A stretch of 64,000 nt of DNA from Tetraselmis striata (Eukaryota; Chlorophyta; Chlorodendrophyceae; Chlorodendrales; Chlorodendraceae). Positions 23,028 to 34,753 of the stretch are shown in pieces. The notes under the pieces were generated by a model, which did not search any database, was not told where the DNA came from, and saw nothing but the letters and a program-made list of their open reading frames with translations. The position numbers and the translations under genes were made by a program. Each line of letters opens with the position of its first letter. Positions within the stretch are counted from its first letter, which is position 1. The DNA lies in the NCBI GenBank assembly GCA_006384855.1, contig VCJN01001970.1, positions 186,001 through 250,000 on the forward strand, given 5' to 3'.

Positions 23028-26000
23028 ATGTCAAACAATGTTAATTCCCCCGAGCTCCTCGCTGAGGAAGATGCGACGACGAGGTTGCAAGCCTACCTCG
23101 AGCGGTGGCTACACGGTGGTGGTACCTATGTCCCCGTACACCTGGAGCTGTGGAGGCTTCTCGGACAAGACGCCGCGCATGCCTTGCTGAGAAAGTTCCC
23201 TGATGTGGTCCCGACGCCATACCCGGATCTGAACGCTACCGGGCTGCTAGAGGTGGGTTTGTTGTCGCACATCGCACAAGACCTGGTTGGGTTCAGCGAA
23301 GGACGCGGCGGAGCGGAAGGGAGTACAAACGTCGTGGCTCTGAGCATGGTGTCCGGGAACGAGGCCTATCTGCGTAGGAAGTTGTTGGGAGAGGGCGATA
23401 GCATTGGGCAGTGGGAGATGGACGTGCGAGCACAGCAGGCAGCCTTCCGGCGGGCCCGTTGCTTCCAGAACCCTCCCCCGGCGGCCCAGCCCTTATCGGA
23501 CGTGCGCACCTTCGTGATTCCGGTCTGTGTCTCCGTCCACCTCACTGCCTTGGTGGTGGACGCTGCGGAAACCGAGTCCCTAATCTTCGACTCGATGATG
23601 AAAGAAACCAACTCGCAGCACAAGCTGATCACGTCCATGTTCCGTGAGTTCGTGACCCGGATGATGAAGTCGCCTGATCCGGGAGTGCCTGCCGGCTTGT
23701 GCTGGGAGAACGTGACACACCTCCTGAGAGTAGCGGAGGCGGAGGCTCGCACTATCCCCGTGGCGATGGACCAGCGACAAGAAGACATTTGGACCTGCGG
23801 GTGGCGGGTGCTGTTCTTCATCTACTGCTTGCTGAAGTTGAAGCCCGAGGACGAGCGTCGCGCTGCACTGTTGAGCGCGGGGACGTGCAGAGAATTCAGC
23901 ATGAAAGCCCTGGAAAGCTTTCGCAACAACGTTGTGCAGCAACGGAGTGCCCAGGACGGCGTCATCCGTGCTCCTACTGACACGGACATCGTCCCCATGG
24001 ACTTGTGTGCGCGGGTGGGCAAGCCCGAGGATGGCCTGCGACCGTTCACGCCCTGGGCTGCAAGGCGCATTGCCCAGGTCCGCCCCCCCCCCCCCCCCCC
24101 CCGCCCCTCTTGGCATGCAGCACTTGGCAAGTAGCATGCAACGCTGACACACAGTGGGGGGTGAGCACGTGCGTGGGCCATGCAACCCGCACGTGCGAGG
24201 CTGGAAGTCTGTCTCAGTGGGGGCGACAGTGGCGCTAGTGGAAACAGTCATGAACCAGGATCCGTCATGCCTCGTCCAGCAAGAGGCGGCCGCGGGGAAA
24301 GCACCGGAGCTGGCGGTGAGGCCGGTACGGGAGGTTCGCATGAAGGGATGCACGGGCATCCTCCATGCTCCAGATGGTGTGTTCTTTGCAGCGGCCGCGT
24401 TCAATACCGCCAGCGGCAATCGGCGTACCTCGAAGTGCAAACGGTGCGTGGCGGTGGAAGCTGGTCTGCGGCGCAAGTCTACCAAGAGGCTGAAAGGAGC
24501 GGGAGGTTCTTCGAGCGTGCCACCCGCCGTGCATGAAGGCGGCACCCCAATGGAGCTGATATCTCCCAGCCAAGCCCTGCGGGCGCGTTTCATCGGCAAC
24601 AAGCAGTTGCAATCGGGCCAGCCCACGCCGTTTAAGTTGGACCTGAGTGACGCCCAGAAGACCTTGCTGGAGATGGCGATGGAGTGTCTGGTCGACATGT
24701 CAAGCAAGCAATGGAACGAAATGGGCTTTGGCATTCAGGGCGGGCGCATCCAGGTGCATCCCCCCCCCCCCCCCCCCCTATAAACATGATGCCTTGCTGC
24801 TGCCGATGCCCGCCTTGGCATGACGTGTGTGTGCTCCTGACACCGAGAGGTCATCCTGCCCCCGGAAGACATGTTGGACATTGCGGAGCACATGCAGGTG
24901 ATGCCGTATGACGGTGAAAAGGAGGGCAAAGTCGACCCGTGGAAGCTGTGGCATTGGGCAAGGAGTGCGCCAGAGACCTTGGTCGGCAGAAGGCAGCATA
25001 CGCAGATGAAGAGGTGCCTCCCCCCCCCCCCCCCCCCGCTCCCTTCAACCCCTTACCCGTGCGTCGCTTATTCTGAGCGTGTGCCTTGCAGGAAGGCCTT
25101 GTTTGCCGCCTTGCTGGAATTGCGGCGCGCTTTCGTGGCTGGTGCCGAGAAGGCCGGCGAGCTAGCACCATGGTTTTGGTCGTGGCCGGTGATCGCGTTG
25201 CTGTTCACCCCGGCGCTTGCCCCCGCTCAGATCACCCACATTGATGGGCAGGCTCTAAATCTGCAGGCCATCCTTGCATGCACGTGCCACTGCCGCCCCA
25301 CTGAGGTGTACCGCGGGCCAAAAGAGAGCTTCACAGATGCCGTGAAGCACATTCGGTACCGGGTGCGCCCCCCCCCCCCCCCCCCCCCCAGGCCGGTGGC
25401 GGGAGCGGGGGCGGGGGCGGGGACTGAGTGCCATCCATGTGTTGACATGAAAAGGGCCACGAGAATCACCGCCTCACGGAGAGGACGCTGGCGGAGACTG
25501 GGTGCTGCCGACTTCATCACGCGCCACAAGAACTTGATGCAGCCCCTGGAGGACTTGGAGCGTGGCATGGGTGTCCCCGAGGAGAACAAGCCCTACATGG
25601 AACAATACCATGGGTACATGTTTGGGTCGGACACGACGCACCGCGGGCCCGTGGGCGCCCCAGTTAAGCTGCCCGGCGGTAACACCTGTCCCAAGTGTCG
25701 CGGGCATGGCAATGTCCGTTTGTACGGGCAGGGGCACCTTCTGGGACTGCCTGGCTGCGGCCGTGCGGACGACCCTACCCAGTACACGCCGTTCCTGGCA
25801 GCCTACAATGAGGCACTGTACCCACACATCACCCCCCGCAGTGATGCTGCGGAGAAACGCAACCACGAGTTGGCGGCGCAGTATGTGGCCCACTTTGGGG
25901 ATCATGCTGTGTGGCCAAACCATTTGTACAGTGACGAGGACTACGCCAGCATCCATGCCAGGGCGAAGGAGCTGCGGGTTGTTGTTGAGGCTGCGGCTCC

Positions 26001-26034
26001 TGCCGCTACCGCTGCCGCCTCCATCCCGCCGTAG
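23028..26034 (+). CDS. Ulp1-like (C48-type) cysteine protease, large multi-exon transposon gene
   Basis: Starts MSNNVNSPELL at 23028 in a GCCGCCATG context. Residues ~170-275 hold the protease core: VSVHLTALVVD (His), LIFDSM (Asp), then PVAMDQRQEDIWTCGWRVLFF (Gln, Cys), the His-Asp-Gln-Cys order of Ulp1/SENP enzymes. Known of the family: SUMO processing or deconjugation; Ulp1-like domains are common in large DNA transposons. The frame closes at a donor at 24078, then continues through 24155-24753 (a CKRC motif; GGRIQ at the end), about 24870-25013 and 25092-26034 (stop at 26032). The intron at 25014-25091 is GT-AG, in phase and starts GTGCCT plus poly-C. The last part has CPKCRGHGNVRLYG and GCGRADD, a further zinc-binding candidate. 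The joint after 24077 is out of phase as I read it, so one splice site is wrong or a frameshift exists. Confidence 0.62.
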
Positions 26035-26440
26035 ACGATCGGGTCTGGCAGCACCGCCCGTGCTTGTAAATAAGCGACAATGGATTACGGCATGCTCCGG
26101 TTGTACTCCTACAGCTCCTCCACTTCGGCGGGGGGGGGGGGGGGGGTCCTGTCCTTATTACTTGCATCGTTGGACGTGCTGGATATGGAGGTCACCGGGC
26201 ACATCGCGTGGTTTCGGAGCAGTTCATTCGCGCCTCCTCGTCTTGTTTGCAATCGTCGCCCTAATCCAATGCAGGGTGAGTAGCGGGACACTGTGCCCCC
26301 CCCCCCCCCCCGGGGGTTTTGTAAACAAATATCTAGCCGTGAATGCGCCGCAATCGGTACCCAATGAGCGGGGTATGTGACAGTGGTTTCGGAGTTTAGC
26401 ATTCCGTGCGTGTGCACAAGCACAGACGACTGGGAATGAG

Positions 26441-27449
26441 GCGGGGGTTACGGACGGAGTGCATTGGCGGTATGGGTGCATAGAATAGCGTGTTCCTGGG
26501 GTTTTGGCTGCATCAGACGCCGTATTCCCATCCATCCGGCACGGAATGTCCGGTTTTCACACAGTTGTGTGTTAATATAGTGTGAATGTTACGCGTCTTT
26601 TACGCCGGGTGAATGGGCGTCCGGCGTCCGATGCACCCCAATTATTTGCAGCACACTAGTATGTGCACCGGCAGTGCACTCCGCAAGCCCCGCCTCCACC
26701 CGCGTCGGAACCGGTAGTAAGTGTTGTTGTGTGCGCACATCGTGACAATATTACACGGTGGCAATTGCAATTAGCGGTGGATAATGTGAAGGCGTTTTCG
26801 AAATCGACAGAGAATGAGGCGGGGGTTACGGACGGAGTGCATTGGCGGTGCATAGAATAGCGTGTTGCTGGGGTTTTGGCTGCATCAGACGCCGTATTCC
26901 CATCCACCCGTCACGGAATGTCCGGTTTTCACACATTTGTGTGTTAATATAGTGTGAATATTACGCGTCTTTTACGCCGGGTGGATGGGCGTCCGGCGTC
27001 CGATGCACCCCAATTATTTGCAGCACACTAGTATGTGCACCGGCAGTGCACTCCGCAAGCCCCGCCTCCATCCGCGTCGGAACCGGTAGTAAGTGTTGTT
27101 GTGTGCGCACATCGTGACAACATTACACGGTGGCAATTGCAATTAGCGGTGGATAATGTGAAGGCGTTTTCGAAATCGACAGAGAATGAGGCGGGGGTTA
27201 CGGATGGAGTGCATTGGCGGTGCATAGAATAGCGTGTTGCTGGGGTTTTGGCTGCATCGGACGCCGTATTCCCATCCATCCGGCACGGAATGTCCGGTTT
27301 TCACACATTTGTGTGTGAATACAGTGTGAATATTACGCGTCTTTTACGCCGGGTGGGTGGGCATCCGGCGTCCGATGCACCCCGAATCTCACCAGCACGC
27401 TACTCTACGCACCCCCAACGCACTCCGCCAGCCCCGCCTCCATCCGCGG
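26441..27449. repeat. Palindromic satellite, ~372-378-bp unit, 2.7 copies
   Basis: Units start at 26441, 26819 and 27191 with GCGGGGGTTACGGA; the third is cut by a poly-G tract at 27449. The first unit has a 6-bp insertion (TATGGG). Each unit contains two nested inverted arms: GGTTACGGACGGAGTGCATT against a copy ending AGTGCACTCCGCAAGCCCC, and GACGCCGTATTCCCATCCA against TGGATGGGCGTCCGGCGTC, around an AT-rich centre with TCACACATTTGTGTG. Copies 2 and 3 are near-identical. No protein-coding role is evident. Confidence 0.9.
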
Positions 27450-27830
27450 GGGGGGGGGGGGGGGGGGGGGGGCTATTCAACTACACGTGCGACAGTGTCG
27501 TTTCGTGGAGCAGTATATGTGCCCGGCCTCATTTATACCGCCCCCCTACCTGCGCTGCATGGTCCACCCCTACGAATTACTTAGCACAAACCGCCATTAC
27601 TTAATAGGAACCTAGCACAACCAGGCTTATATGCCCGCTTTGCCGATCAACTTCTACGCACTTCCCGTCCCTCAGGCGCCGGACATGGGGGTTAAGCCGC
27701 CAGCCTCGGCAGTTGCTTAGCCAGACTTGGCATCCCGTACCGTGTCCATGGCCTCGCAGCTCTGCCGCCGGCACACGCCGAGTCCGGCGCTTGCTAGCGC
27801 CGGGTTGCGCATGCATGCACGCACGGTAAT

Positions 27831-28868
27831 ATGCCGCCGACGCCGCCACGCTTACTTCCACCACCTTCGCCAGCCGCAGCTTCGCACGCCGTTCCGCCGA
27901 CATACGAAACGCACGAATTCTCCCCCCCCCCCCCCCCCCCCCCGCCCTGTCCCCGCGTCATGTATAATATATTCGAGGCGACTATGCGGGGCGCAGCACA
28001 CGCCGCGGCGTGGGTCGGCGGAGCGGCGGGCGGCGGGAGCCCTAATGGCCGGGCAGTATCCACACCCACACCGGCACCGCCGCTCGCCTCCGACGCGGAT
28101 GAACCGCCTCCCAAAGGAAACATGCCGGTTGGTGGTAAGCGCAGGAGGCGTGGGGTGCCGGTGCCGGTACCTGTGCGACGGAGCTGTCGCGTCAGGAACC
28201 GCACCGCAACCGGAACCGCACCGCATGTGGAGCAACACATGGCGGTGCCGGCCCCACCTATGTCTAGGGCCACCTCCTCACAGCACCCCGCCACGACGGC
28301 GTCGGCCACCGCCGACGGCGCCGTTTCGGGCGGGGGGGGGGGACGCCCTGCCAGGCGACGATGATGCGCCTGATGCGCCGCATCAGGAGGCGGAGGAGGC
28401 CGTGGTAGAGGCGACTGATAGGGATGAGGGGGTTGTCGAGGCGAGCGAGGCTGCGCTCTCGCCACCCGCCCCCATAGCCACCTGCGGGACTTGCTCGTCG
28501 CCATGTTGACCGGAGCACTACGAGCAGTGGCGGGAGGCGGCCACATGCACTATCATGTGCGTGTCCTGGCCGGACGCCCGTCATGCGTGTACTGCGGCCA
28601 ACGGACGGACTGGGAGTGTCGCTGCGACGGCACCCCGGCTTTGTGCGGCCCCAAGTACCCATGCATGGCGACCCATCAGCGGGCAGTCCCCTGCCCGACC
28701 ACGGCCGCGGTGAGGGCGGAGTTCCGCCATGCCAGGGACGCGTTCCACGACGCGACTCGCGCCGCCGTGTCTGAGGCTTCCGAGAAGGCATGCGCGGCTG
28801 GTAGGGTGCGCAGGGTGAGGCGGCGGACGGCCCATGAGATGAAGGAGAGCCAGGCATGCCGTCAGTGA
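27831..28868 (+). CDS. Pro/Arg-rich protein with C-terminal Cys cluster, probable transposon gene
   Basis: An open frame from 27831 crosses a long poly-C tract (27921-27943) and gives a Pro-rich, basic segment (GGKRRRRGVPVPVPVRRSC). After a 10-G run at ~28331 the frame changes to an acidic stretch (DALPGDDDAPDAPHQEAEEA). A third open part (28491-28868) encodes PSCVYCGQRTDWECRCDG, then LCGPKYPCMATHQ, a CxxC...CxC...C...C...H cluster resembling the C-terminal zinc finger of piggyBac-type transposases. No catalytic domain is visible, so this is either a stand-alone DNA-binding protein of the CACTA element or the tail of another transposase. The frame changes sit at homopolymers and could be introns or indels. 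Confidence 0.45.
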
Positions 28869-29069
28869 GGTCGGGCGCAATGTTATTGGGTGGGGCACAC
28901 GGGCGTGTAACACTTGCACTTTGCGCGTATTGTTGGGTTACATCCAGGCGGCGTCACACTATGCAACCGGAAAGGCTGCGTTGCTACTGCAAACGATGCT
29001 AAGCCTCACTCGGTAGCAACCGCTGCGCCGCCTATCCCACAGCCGCTGCCCCCCCCCCCCCCCCCCCCT

Positions 29070-29580
29070 CGCGCACCGTCATGCGACCTCGCGTGGATCC
29101 CCGCCACCAGCAGCTCCCCGGCGTCGACGCCCAGGTCGGCAGCCTTCGCGGAGGACATGTCGGCAGGGGCCATGAGAACAGCCACCTTGCGGATGCTCGG
29201 ACCATCTAGTAGGACAAGTGCCTCCTCCCCGCCGGATCCACCGCCGCCGCCCGGCACTCTCCACAAGTCCAAGCCCACGGCAGTGTGGGTTCGTTCCGGC
29301 GTCCACACCGTACACAATGCAGCCCGAATGGGCCGCTCGCTGGCACGGCTGTCGTCCGAGTTAGCCCTTGGCGGCGGCGGTGGCGTGGCAAGGTAGAAGT
29401 GTTGAGCTCGCGCGACCATGGTGGTGTACTTGGCGTCTTCGCGCTCCGCAAGCAGGTTTCTTGGCAGCTCCTCCTCGCTCTCCAGCTCCTCGGTGGTGTA
29501 GGGGGGTGGGTCGGCGTTGGGGACTTGCTTCAATATCTTGTACACAAAGAAGGAGTTGTCTCTCGACGTCTCCCCGTCTT

Positions 29581-29611
<31 letters not shown>

Positions 29612-32600
29612 GCCGGGGCTTGTCGCCGTTGCGAAGCGACGCCGCCTTGTAGGCCAGGAGCCCCCCAGCGCCACCGCCCGGCAGGACCGCACCCCACCCC
29701 GCGAGTATGGGTGCATACGAGTGCGAGCTTCTCCAGCAGCTTCTCCAAATGGTCCTTGAAGTCCACCGCGTGCTCCCACGCAGCGGATGCGCTCCCAACC
29801 AACCGGATGGGCGTCTCCACGGCGCCGGGGCCTGCGTTGTCTGGGGCCATTGTACCCCTGTGTGTGTGGGTGGGTCGCTGTGAGTGCGAGTGTGAGTGTG
29901 TGTGTGTGTGTGTGGGTGGGTGGGTATGGGTGCACGTGGCTGAGGAGGCAGCAAGAGGCGGGGGGGGGGGGGGGGGGGGGGGGGGGAGAAGAGACCTTCT
30001 TGTTGGGGTTGGGTTCCCGGTAGAGGCGATGCGCCTTCATGCGGTTGATTTGCTGCGCGAAAAGGAGGTCCCTCAGCATGGTCTCGCAGACATTCTTCGG
30101 CAGCACGCGCTTGGCGCCCGCCTTCAAGAAGCCCATGAGGTTCTCCATCCACAGCTCCGCAAGCGAGTGCCCGCAAGCCAACATGTGGTGGATCATGCGG
30201 CACACCGCCGAGTGCAAGTTGGAGACGAGGAGCGACACGAAGCCGTTTCCCTCAGCCAGGCGGGCATACACGGTGATGTCCGCTAGGTATCGAGTCCTCC
30301 CCTCCCTGGTGAGCGCGTCCACCTGAGCCTTGCGCTCAGGGCCGTCCTCCTCCGTCACCACGTTCTGCAACCCCCACCGCGCGACGAACCACACAGCTCC
30401 TTGCATGCGCTTGTACATGTGCCCAAGCACCCCCAGCTGCGACACCGCACGCATCACCGCTGGGGACGCGAGCTCCTTCCCGGTCATGATCGCCTTCACC
30501 CGGGCCTCCTCGAACAGCGGACCGGCGGTAAGAAGGCAAAACGATTCCGTGTGGTGCCAGCAGTCCTCTATGACCCAGCCGGACTGCACCGTCACCTTGC
30601 CTGACCCTGAAGTCATGAAGGGGAATGCCGTCACGCCCCCGCCCCCGCCCACGCCCACGCCCATGGGGGGGGGGGGGGGGGGCTTACCTTTCGACTTCTT
30701 GGACACCGCAAACGAAGGGCGCAACCCGCGTCCAAAGTTGATGGGTATCAGGAATAAAGCCTTGCGCCGGTCTTCCTGCTTCATAGCCCGAAATCCAACG
30801 TGGCCCAGCACGTCGAGGAAGTTCCTCCAAAAGTCCTTTCCCAAGCCCAAAAAGCACATGTGATCCGGCGCGAGGGGGAAGAGGTTGACCATGCTGACAT
30901 AGCCCAGGACCACAGGCACCTGGCACACGCCATGGCAGCCGGTGTTCTGCTTGGCCTGCTTTAGCCGGGTTGTGTTGAACGCACGCCGGGCAGCGGGGCT
31001 CAGTTCGCCGTCCTCATCCCCATCAAGGGCCGACTTGACCAAGTCCTCCTCTATCTGGCCGATGACGCCCATCTGCTCAAGCATCTGGTCGCCGGAGAGC
31101 AGGAGGCAGCTCGCGCATGTGCGCACAACCTGCAACTCTACGCCATCCACCCTTTGGATGACGTCCTTTGCATACCCCGCAGGCGCCACCTTCACCGTGC
31201 CGTCCGGGCACTCCACATGGCTCCGCAGACGGCACCATGGGCAACCTCTGAGCTGGCTAGGCCCCCCCCCCCCCCGCACAAAGATCTTTCGTCTGCCCTG
31301 GGCGTCGCACACCCACAATACCGAGGAACACCTTGTGCACGAACTGTCCCCCCCCCGTCTGCGGGGGTGACCCTCACTCCATGCTCGCCAAGCACCGCGA
31401 GCTCGTGCAGCACCTCTAACAGTATTTTGCCCAGGTTGGGCGGCTCCGGGGGGCCAATGAGTGCGACTGAGTGCCAGTTGCTCCTGGAGGTCAGCATGTG
31501 GGGCGGCATGTCCTCACACTTGATCCCAACCCCGGTGACAGACTGGGTGGCCCGAAGGTGCGATAGGAAGCCATCATCTGTGAGTGTGTAGATCCCGTTA
31601 TCGGCATGGAGGAAGTCTCCCGCGGCGAGGCCGGTGCCGTGCCCGCCTTCATTCAGGCGCTCCGCCTCCGACGAGGCGCGGAAGGCGTTGATAGACACGT
31701 CCGTCCCCTTCTTCCAGCAAGGGTACCACACAGGGTCTCGGAACCAGCCCTTGATGATGTCCGCCAAGCTCAAGACGTACCAAACCCGTGCAGCCGTGAC
31801 CGTCAGGGACTGCGGCGTGCGGATAAACCTGTCGGCATTGCACTCCGGGCAGTGCTGGTCGGGGAGGTTCGCCCATTCGGCAGCCTTCCCGGGCGCCCCG
31901 CTGAACGCCACGCACCCCTTGGGGCACATGTGCCGGACATATCTGGATGTATCAGGCACCTGCATGCATCGGGAGGCGAGGAGCGTGAGGGGCCTAACAC
32001 CCCAAGACGCGCCGCGTCAAGCACGCACCCAGGCACATCCCGGCCGTACCCGCAGGAACTTCCGCATCGCCTTGTGGCTGCGTGGCACGGCCATCCCACC
32101 CCAGGTGAAGCCGGCGGGCATGATGTCATGCAACAGCTGCCACTCGCTGTCAGCGGAGTTGTTGGAATTCTTGCTCTTCACCTGGGCCGAGCACTTCATG
32201 ACTGCAAACGTGAGGGCATTCGTCTCGGACCCCGGCACAGCCGCAGACTCCCACGCCCGGAGGTGCGCCTCCTCCTCCTCCTCCTCCTCATCGCTCGTCC
32301 ACCCGGCGCCAGCCGCGTCCCCCCCCCTTCCCAGCCCTCCTCTTCGGATTCACTGGACTGATCATCGCCTTCAGGGACGGTTACCAAGCGAGCCCCACCG
32401 TCCGCATCCACAGGGGGGTGCTCCTGGGCAGCCGCCATAGCCTCCACAACCTGCCACGCCGACCGGGCGGGTGCGTGTGATTCCATACAACCGCACGTGA
32501 GTGGTGCCACCAGCACACAGGCCGGGCCCACTCACCTCTGAACGCAGAAGGTCCGCAGTGCCACCGTCCTCGAAAACAGCGCGCCATTGGGTCGCCCCGC

Positions 32601-33129
32601 CGTAGTCCTCCAACACCCACTCGGTAACAACGCCGGTTATCACGCCGTAGTGCCATACTCCCCGGAACTTCTTGGCGATGACCTTCATGTAGAAGTCACC
32701 GGGATCGCCTTCCCGTATCACGCCCTCATCGGCGGCTTCCACGCCCGCCGGCGGCCACGCAGGCGCGTCGATGTCCATACCGTCTTCGCCAACGGGGTCC
32801 TCCCCCACGCCCATCACATCGTCCTCCTTCGAGCCGCCGTCGTCCGAGACCGGCGCCGGCGGGCCGTTTCCGACGGCTGCAGCTACTCCTGCTGCCGCCC
32901 CTGCCGCTGCTGCTGCTCCTGCTGCTGCCCCTGCTGCTGCTGCTTGTTGTAAGGCGGCCTTGCGGCGCAACTTACCCGCACGTTTCAACGAGTGGCTACA
33001 GTCCGGGATTTTTCGGAAGTGCCGGTCTCGCGCCGTCCTTTCACTACTGCCCGTCACGATGCCCTGGCAATGCTTGCATGCGTACACGCCATCCTTCGAC
33101 ACACACGATATCCATCCCTCTCCCGGCAT
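29070..33129 (-). CDS. TNP2-like CACTA transposase with BED-like finger and Tudor-like module, multi-exon
   Basis: Start MPGEGWISCV at 33129. First exon: a CxxC...H...C pattern (YACKHCQGIV ... RHFRKIPDCSHS) like a BED finger, an Ala-rich linker, then KKFRGVWHYGVITGV ... QWRAVFEDGGTADLLRSE, which reads like a Tudor/Agenet-type fold. Later exons match TNP2/Transposase_21 order: MPAGFTWGGMAVPRSHKAMRK (~32.1 kb); a Cys-pair region (MCPKGCVAF ... QHCPECNADRF), FRDPVWYPCW and WHSVALIGPPEPPNLGKIL with HELAVLGEHGV (31.4-31.97 kb); CPWCRLRSHVECPDG, LFPLAPDHMCFLGLGKDFWR (30.7-31.25 kb); DCWHHTESFCLL and HHMLACGHSLAELWMENLMG (29.99-30.6 kb). A C-terminal acidic part ends near 29.07 kb. Introns begin GTAAG or GTGCG followed by homopolymer C or G. 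Role: transposase of the enclosing element. Exact exon edges are approximate. Confidence 0.78.
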
Positions 33130-33427
33130 GCCTGCTGCCGCGCGCGCGCAGGGGGGGGGGGGGGTGGGGGGGTGCCTGTTTGGGGTGGATGTAGCCCACC
33201 ACAGGCAGGGAGCACAGATGCGAGTGCGCGGCTGTCCGCGCTTGGTTCAGCGGTGAGCGGCGGTGATGACCGTGAGGCGACCCCGTACTTCATGCGCGTG
33301 CTGGGGCGTTACACAATCATCAGCAGTTAGGGCGGCTGCATTAAAACGCGCACCTACGAACACCACCTACCGCCTACCACCTAAGCTACCGGACCACCTA
33401 CATCCGCCCACACCTCCGCCCGTCGTG

Positions 33428-33502
33428 CCGCACATCGCCGCACACAACGTGACGCACAACGTGCCGCACATCGCCGCACACAACGTGCCGCACATCGCGC
33501 GC
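33428..33502. repeat. Subterminal tandem words, CACATCGCCGCAC
   Basis: CACATCGCCGCACACAACGTG-type words repeat three to four times, and the inverse GTGCGGCGATGTG recurs at 35031-35043. Such subterminal words are usual transposase-binding sites in CACTA elements; binding here is inferred. Confidence 0.6.
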
Positions 33503-33783
33503 ACACACGTCGTGGGGGCGCGCGCGCGGGACTGCACCGATACATCGTACTACTACTCGCGCTGCGACTACGCAAATAAGCGTCAATACACCGGGCTAAT
33601 ATCGGGTGTATATCGCCGCTTATCTTTATGTTCACGCACACCTAGCGACGGCAGCAGTTGCCCACTCCGCGATCTGTATATCGCGCAGCAGCGCCGCGAC
33701 GGTACGTACGCGCGACGCCGCCTGCTTCGCAAGGATATCAATCACAAGAGGCGACGAAGTGTCACCAGTTGCACCAACCATCA

Positions 33784-34610
33784 TGGCACTATCGATGACA
33801 CCCCAGAAAAGGGCCAAGACGGTGGAGCGTTGTACACGCACCCAACTAGCATACGCGAGCGTGGAGGAGAACACGCTACAAAATAGACTCACCGACGAGG
33901 ACATGAGAGGGGAATACATCCATCTCCCCGGCGGCTGGACTCCCACCAAGTCCAGCAACCCGTCCCTCTACCGCTCCCTGCGCCACGCTTGGCACTGGCA
34001 CACTTTGCTGGATGTCGGCGCGGACGCGCTCGCCCAGTACAAGCTCTTCCTGCTTGACCAGCCCGATCTGGACGGGGACATCGTCGACGTTGATACGCGT
34101 CTCACATACCTCCGCGGTTCGGATTCGGTGTGGCTGCAAGGCGCCGAGGATATGCTCGAGATCGCTGCGAAGCAGGCCGTTGTACTCGTCGAGAACGATG
34201 ACGCCGGGGCTATGGAGCCTCTCCTCGCTGGGGCCCACGCGGAGCAGTTCCCGCTGTTCCAACTCATGCGGCTGACCGCACGCGTGGTGCAAGAAGCCCT
34301 CACCCACACATGGATTCAGACGGACAGATTCAGCCGGTTCCTGTCCGACATCACAAAGAAAGCCCACAAGTGGGAGACAGACAGAGCGGCAATCCCCAGG
34401 AGCACGCACCACGTCGGGTCTTTCCTCCCCTATGCCCCTTTGACGTGGACCGCGACTTCCCCGCCAAGGCTTGCGCACATGGAACCCATTCATAAGTGGC
34501 GCGAGGGGTATTTCCCAACGGTAAGCCCAAGGAGGCACCGTATCCTCACAGCTTCCAGGGAACACTTGGCGCGGCTTCCAACTGTGGCAGACCTCACGAA
34601 GGTGCCCTAG
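33784..34610 (+). CDS. Unrecognised CACTA-borne gene near the right end
   Basis: The first convincing Met is at 33784 (MALSMTPQKRAK); the same frame is open from 33606. About 250 residues, mostly alpha-helical in character: EYIHLPGGWTPTKSSNPSL, ADALAQYKLFLLDQPDL, TRVSHTS-like alternatives absent from this frame. A donor-like GTAAGC at ~34520 suggests the true exon ends near EGYFPT and that a downstream part (NGKPKEAPYPHSFQG... to 34753) follows in another frame. No known motif. Position and orientation suit a second CACTA protein (TNPA-like), but that is only positional. Confidence 0.45.
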
Positions 34611-34753
34611 CCGCCCACCTAAAGTCGGAATTTCAAATGTATAGAAAATTAGGCAGGAGCTGTTTTGTGGTGGGCACCGCCCACAACGGCGAAGTGATGC
34701 CCAGCAATGTAATAACAGCGCCTCCGCGACACCGGGCCATACCTCCGCCGTGA

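Noticed and set aside
29361..30203. 280-codon alternative frame antisense/out of frame to the TNP2-like gene
   Set aside because: Contains His/Thr repeats from a microsatellite and lacks conserved motifs; the neighbouring frame carries the transposase motifs.
33428..33502. CRISPR-like array
   Set aside because: Short tandem words of 13-20 bp without unique spacers, in a eukaryotic transposon end.
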